Below, piece by piece: positions 4,960-5,021 of a stretch of DNA of 5,021 bases. The notes beneath the pieces were generated by a model. The model was not told where the DNA came from. It saw nothing but the letters and a program-made list of their open reading frames with translations, and made no database searches. Source of the DNA: Ignavibacteriota bacterium (GTDB lineage: Bacteria > Bacteroidota > Ignavibacteria > Tepidaquicellales > Tepidaquicellaceae); NCBI GenBank assembly GCA_003135995.1, contig PNBM01000153.1, forward strand, positions 1 to 5,021, in the 5' to 3' direction. Every line of letters starts with the position of its first letter. Within the stretch, counting starts at the first letter, position 1. The position numbers and the translations under genes are program-made.

Positions 4960-5021
4960 TTATTGTTTAATAAAATTATTAATTTCCTTTTCGGAATATT
5001 CGAAAAATTTTTGTTTGTTTT
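4960..5021 (-). CDS. C-terminal tail of an unidentified gene (partial)
   Basis: One frame enters at the right edge and ends at TAA 4962-4960, 6 nt before the start of the redox protein gene. Its 19 visible residues, NKQKFFEYSEKEINNFIKQ, look like a normal soluble C-terminal helix with mixed charge. The other two frames give shorter or highly basic tails (KQTKIFRIFRKGN, and a KTNKN... tail ending in a TAATG overlap with the next start), which look less like protein. The spacing suggests it is the preceding member of the redox operon. The family cannot be recognised; an ArsR regulator, permease or another thiol protein would fit such operons but nothing here shows it. Confidence 0.4.
   Translation of the reverse strand, partial: NKQKFFEYSEKEINNFIKQ

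Noticed and set aside
1..5021. CRISPR array, tRNA, rRNA, riboswitch, transposase or phage gene
   Set aside because: Reading both strands shows no regularly spaced repeats, no RNA gene-like sequence and no protein of these kinds.

Overview
The window is a compact, AT-rich stretch of bacterial chromosome in which every convincing gene lies on the minus strand, so it is best read from position 5021 down to 1. Gaps are short, start sites often lack a Shine-Dalgarno sequence, and the gene content (a secreted M1 peptidase with a signal peptide, a thioredoxin-fold lipoprotein with an SFSC lipobox, a YCII-domain protein, an AlkZ-like winged-helix protein) fits the Bacteroidota/Ignavibacteriota side of the tree. 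That placement is inference from style and content; no rRNA or other marker is present.

Right part (5021 to 3607): after the C-terminal tail of an unidentified gene come three tightly packed genes. They encode a small redox-active disulfide protein with a CSRC motif, a lipoprotein with a thioredoxin fold and a CIPC motif, and a CcdA-type membrane protein with one cysteine in each half. The stop-start junctions are an ATGA overlap and a 1-nt gap, so this is one transcription and translation unit. The likely job is to move reducing equivalents from the cytoplasm through the membrane to a thioredoxin-like protein on the outside. The layout resembles known CcdA/thioredoxin and arsEFG-type sets, but the substrate cannot be read from the sequence.

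Middle part (3606 to 2041): a YCII-domain protein is followed 14 nt later by an AlkZ-like (HTH_42) winged-helix protein, probably a DNA glycosylase-related enzyme. This pair is bracketed by a perfect 24-bp A/T-only inverted repeat, one copy in the gap on each side. The left gap also carries a GC-rich palindrome of the dispersed-repeat type.

Left part (1962 to 1): an alpha/beta hydrolase with a complete Ser-Asp-His set is followed by an M1-family zinc metallopeptidase that runs off the left edge. The peptidase reading frame is interrupted by one in-frame TAG at 424-426. The catalytic half beyond it is undamaged, with HEXXH, the third zinc ligand and the catalytic tyrosine all present. The motif equivalent to GxMEN is not conserved, and base composition changes sharply soon after the stop.

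No CRISPR array, tRNA, rRNA, phage gene or transposase is visible. The items most worth a second look are the interrupted M1 peptidase and the inverted repeat around the YCII/AlkZ-like pair. No clear new biological system is present.
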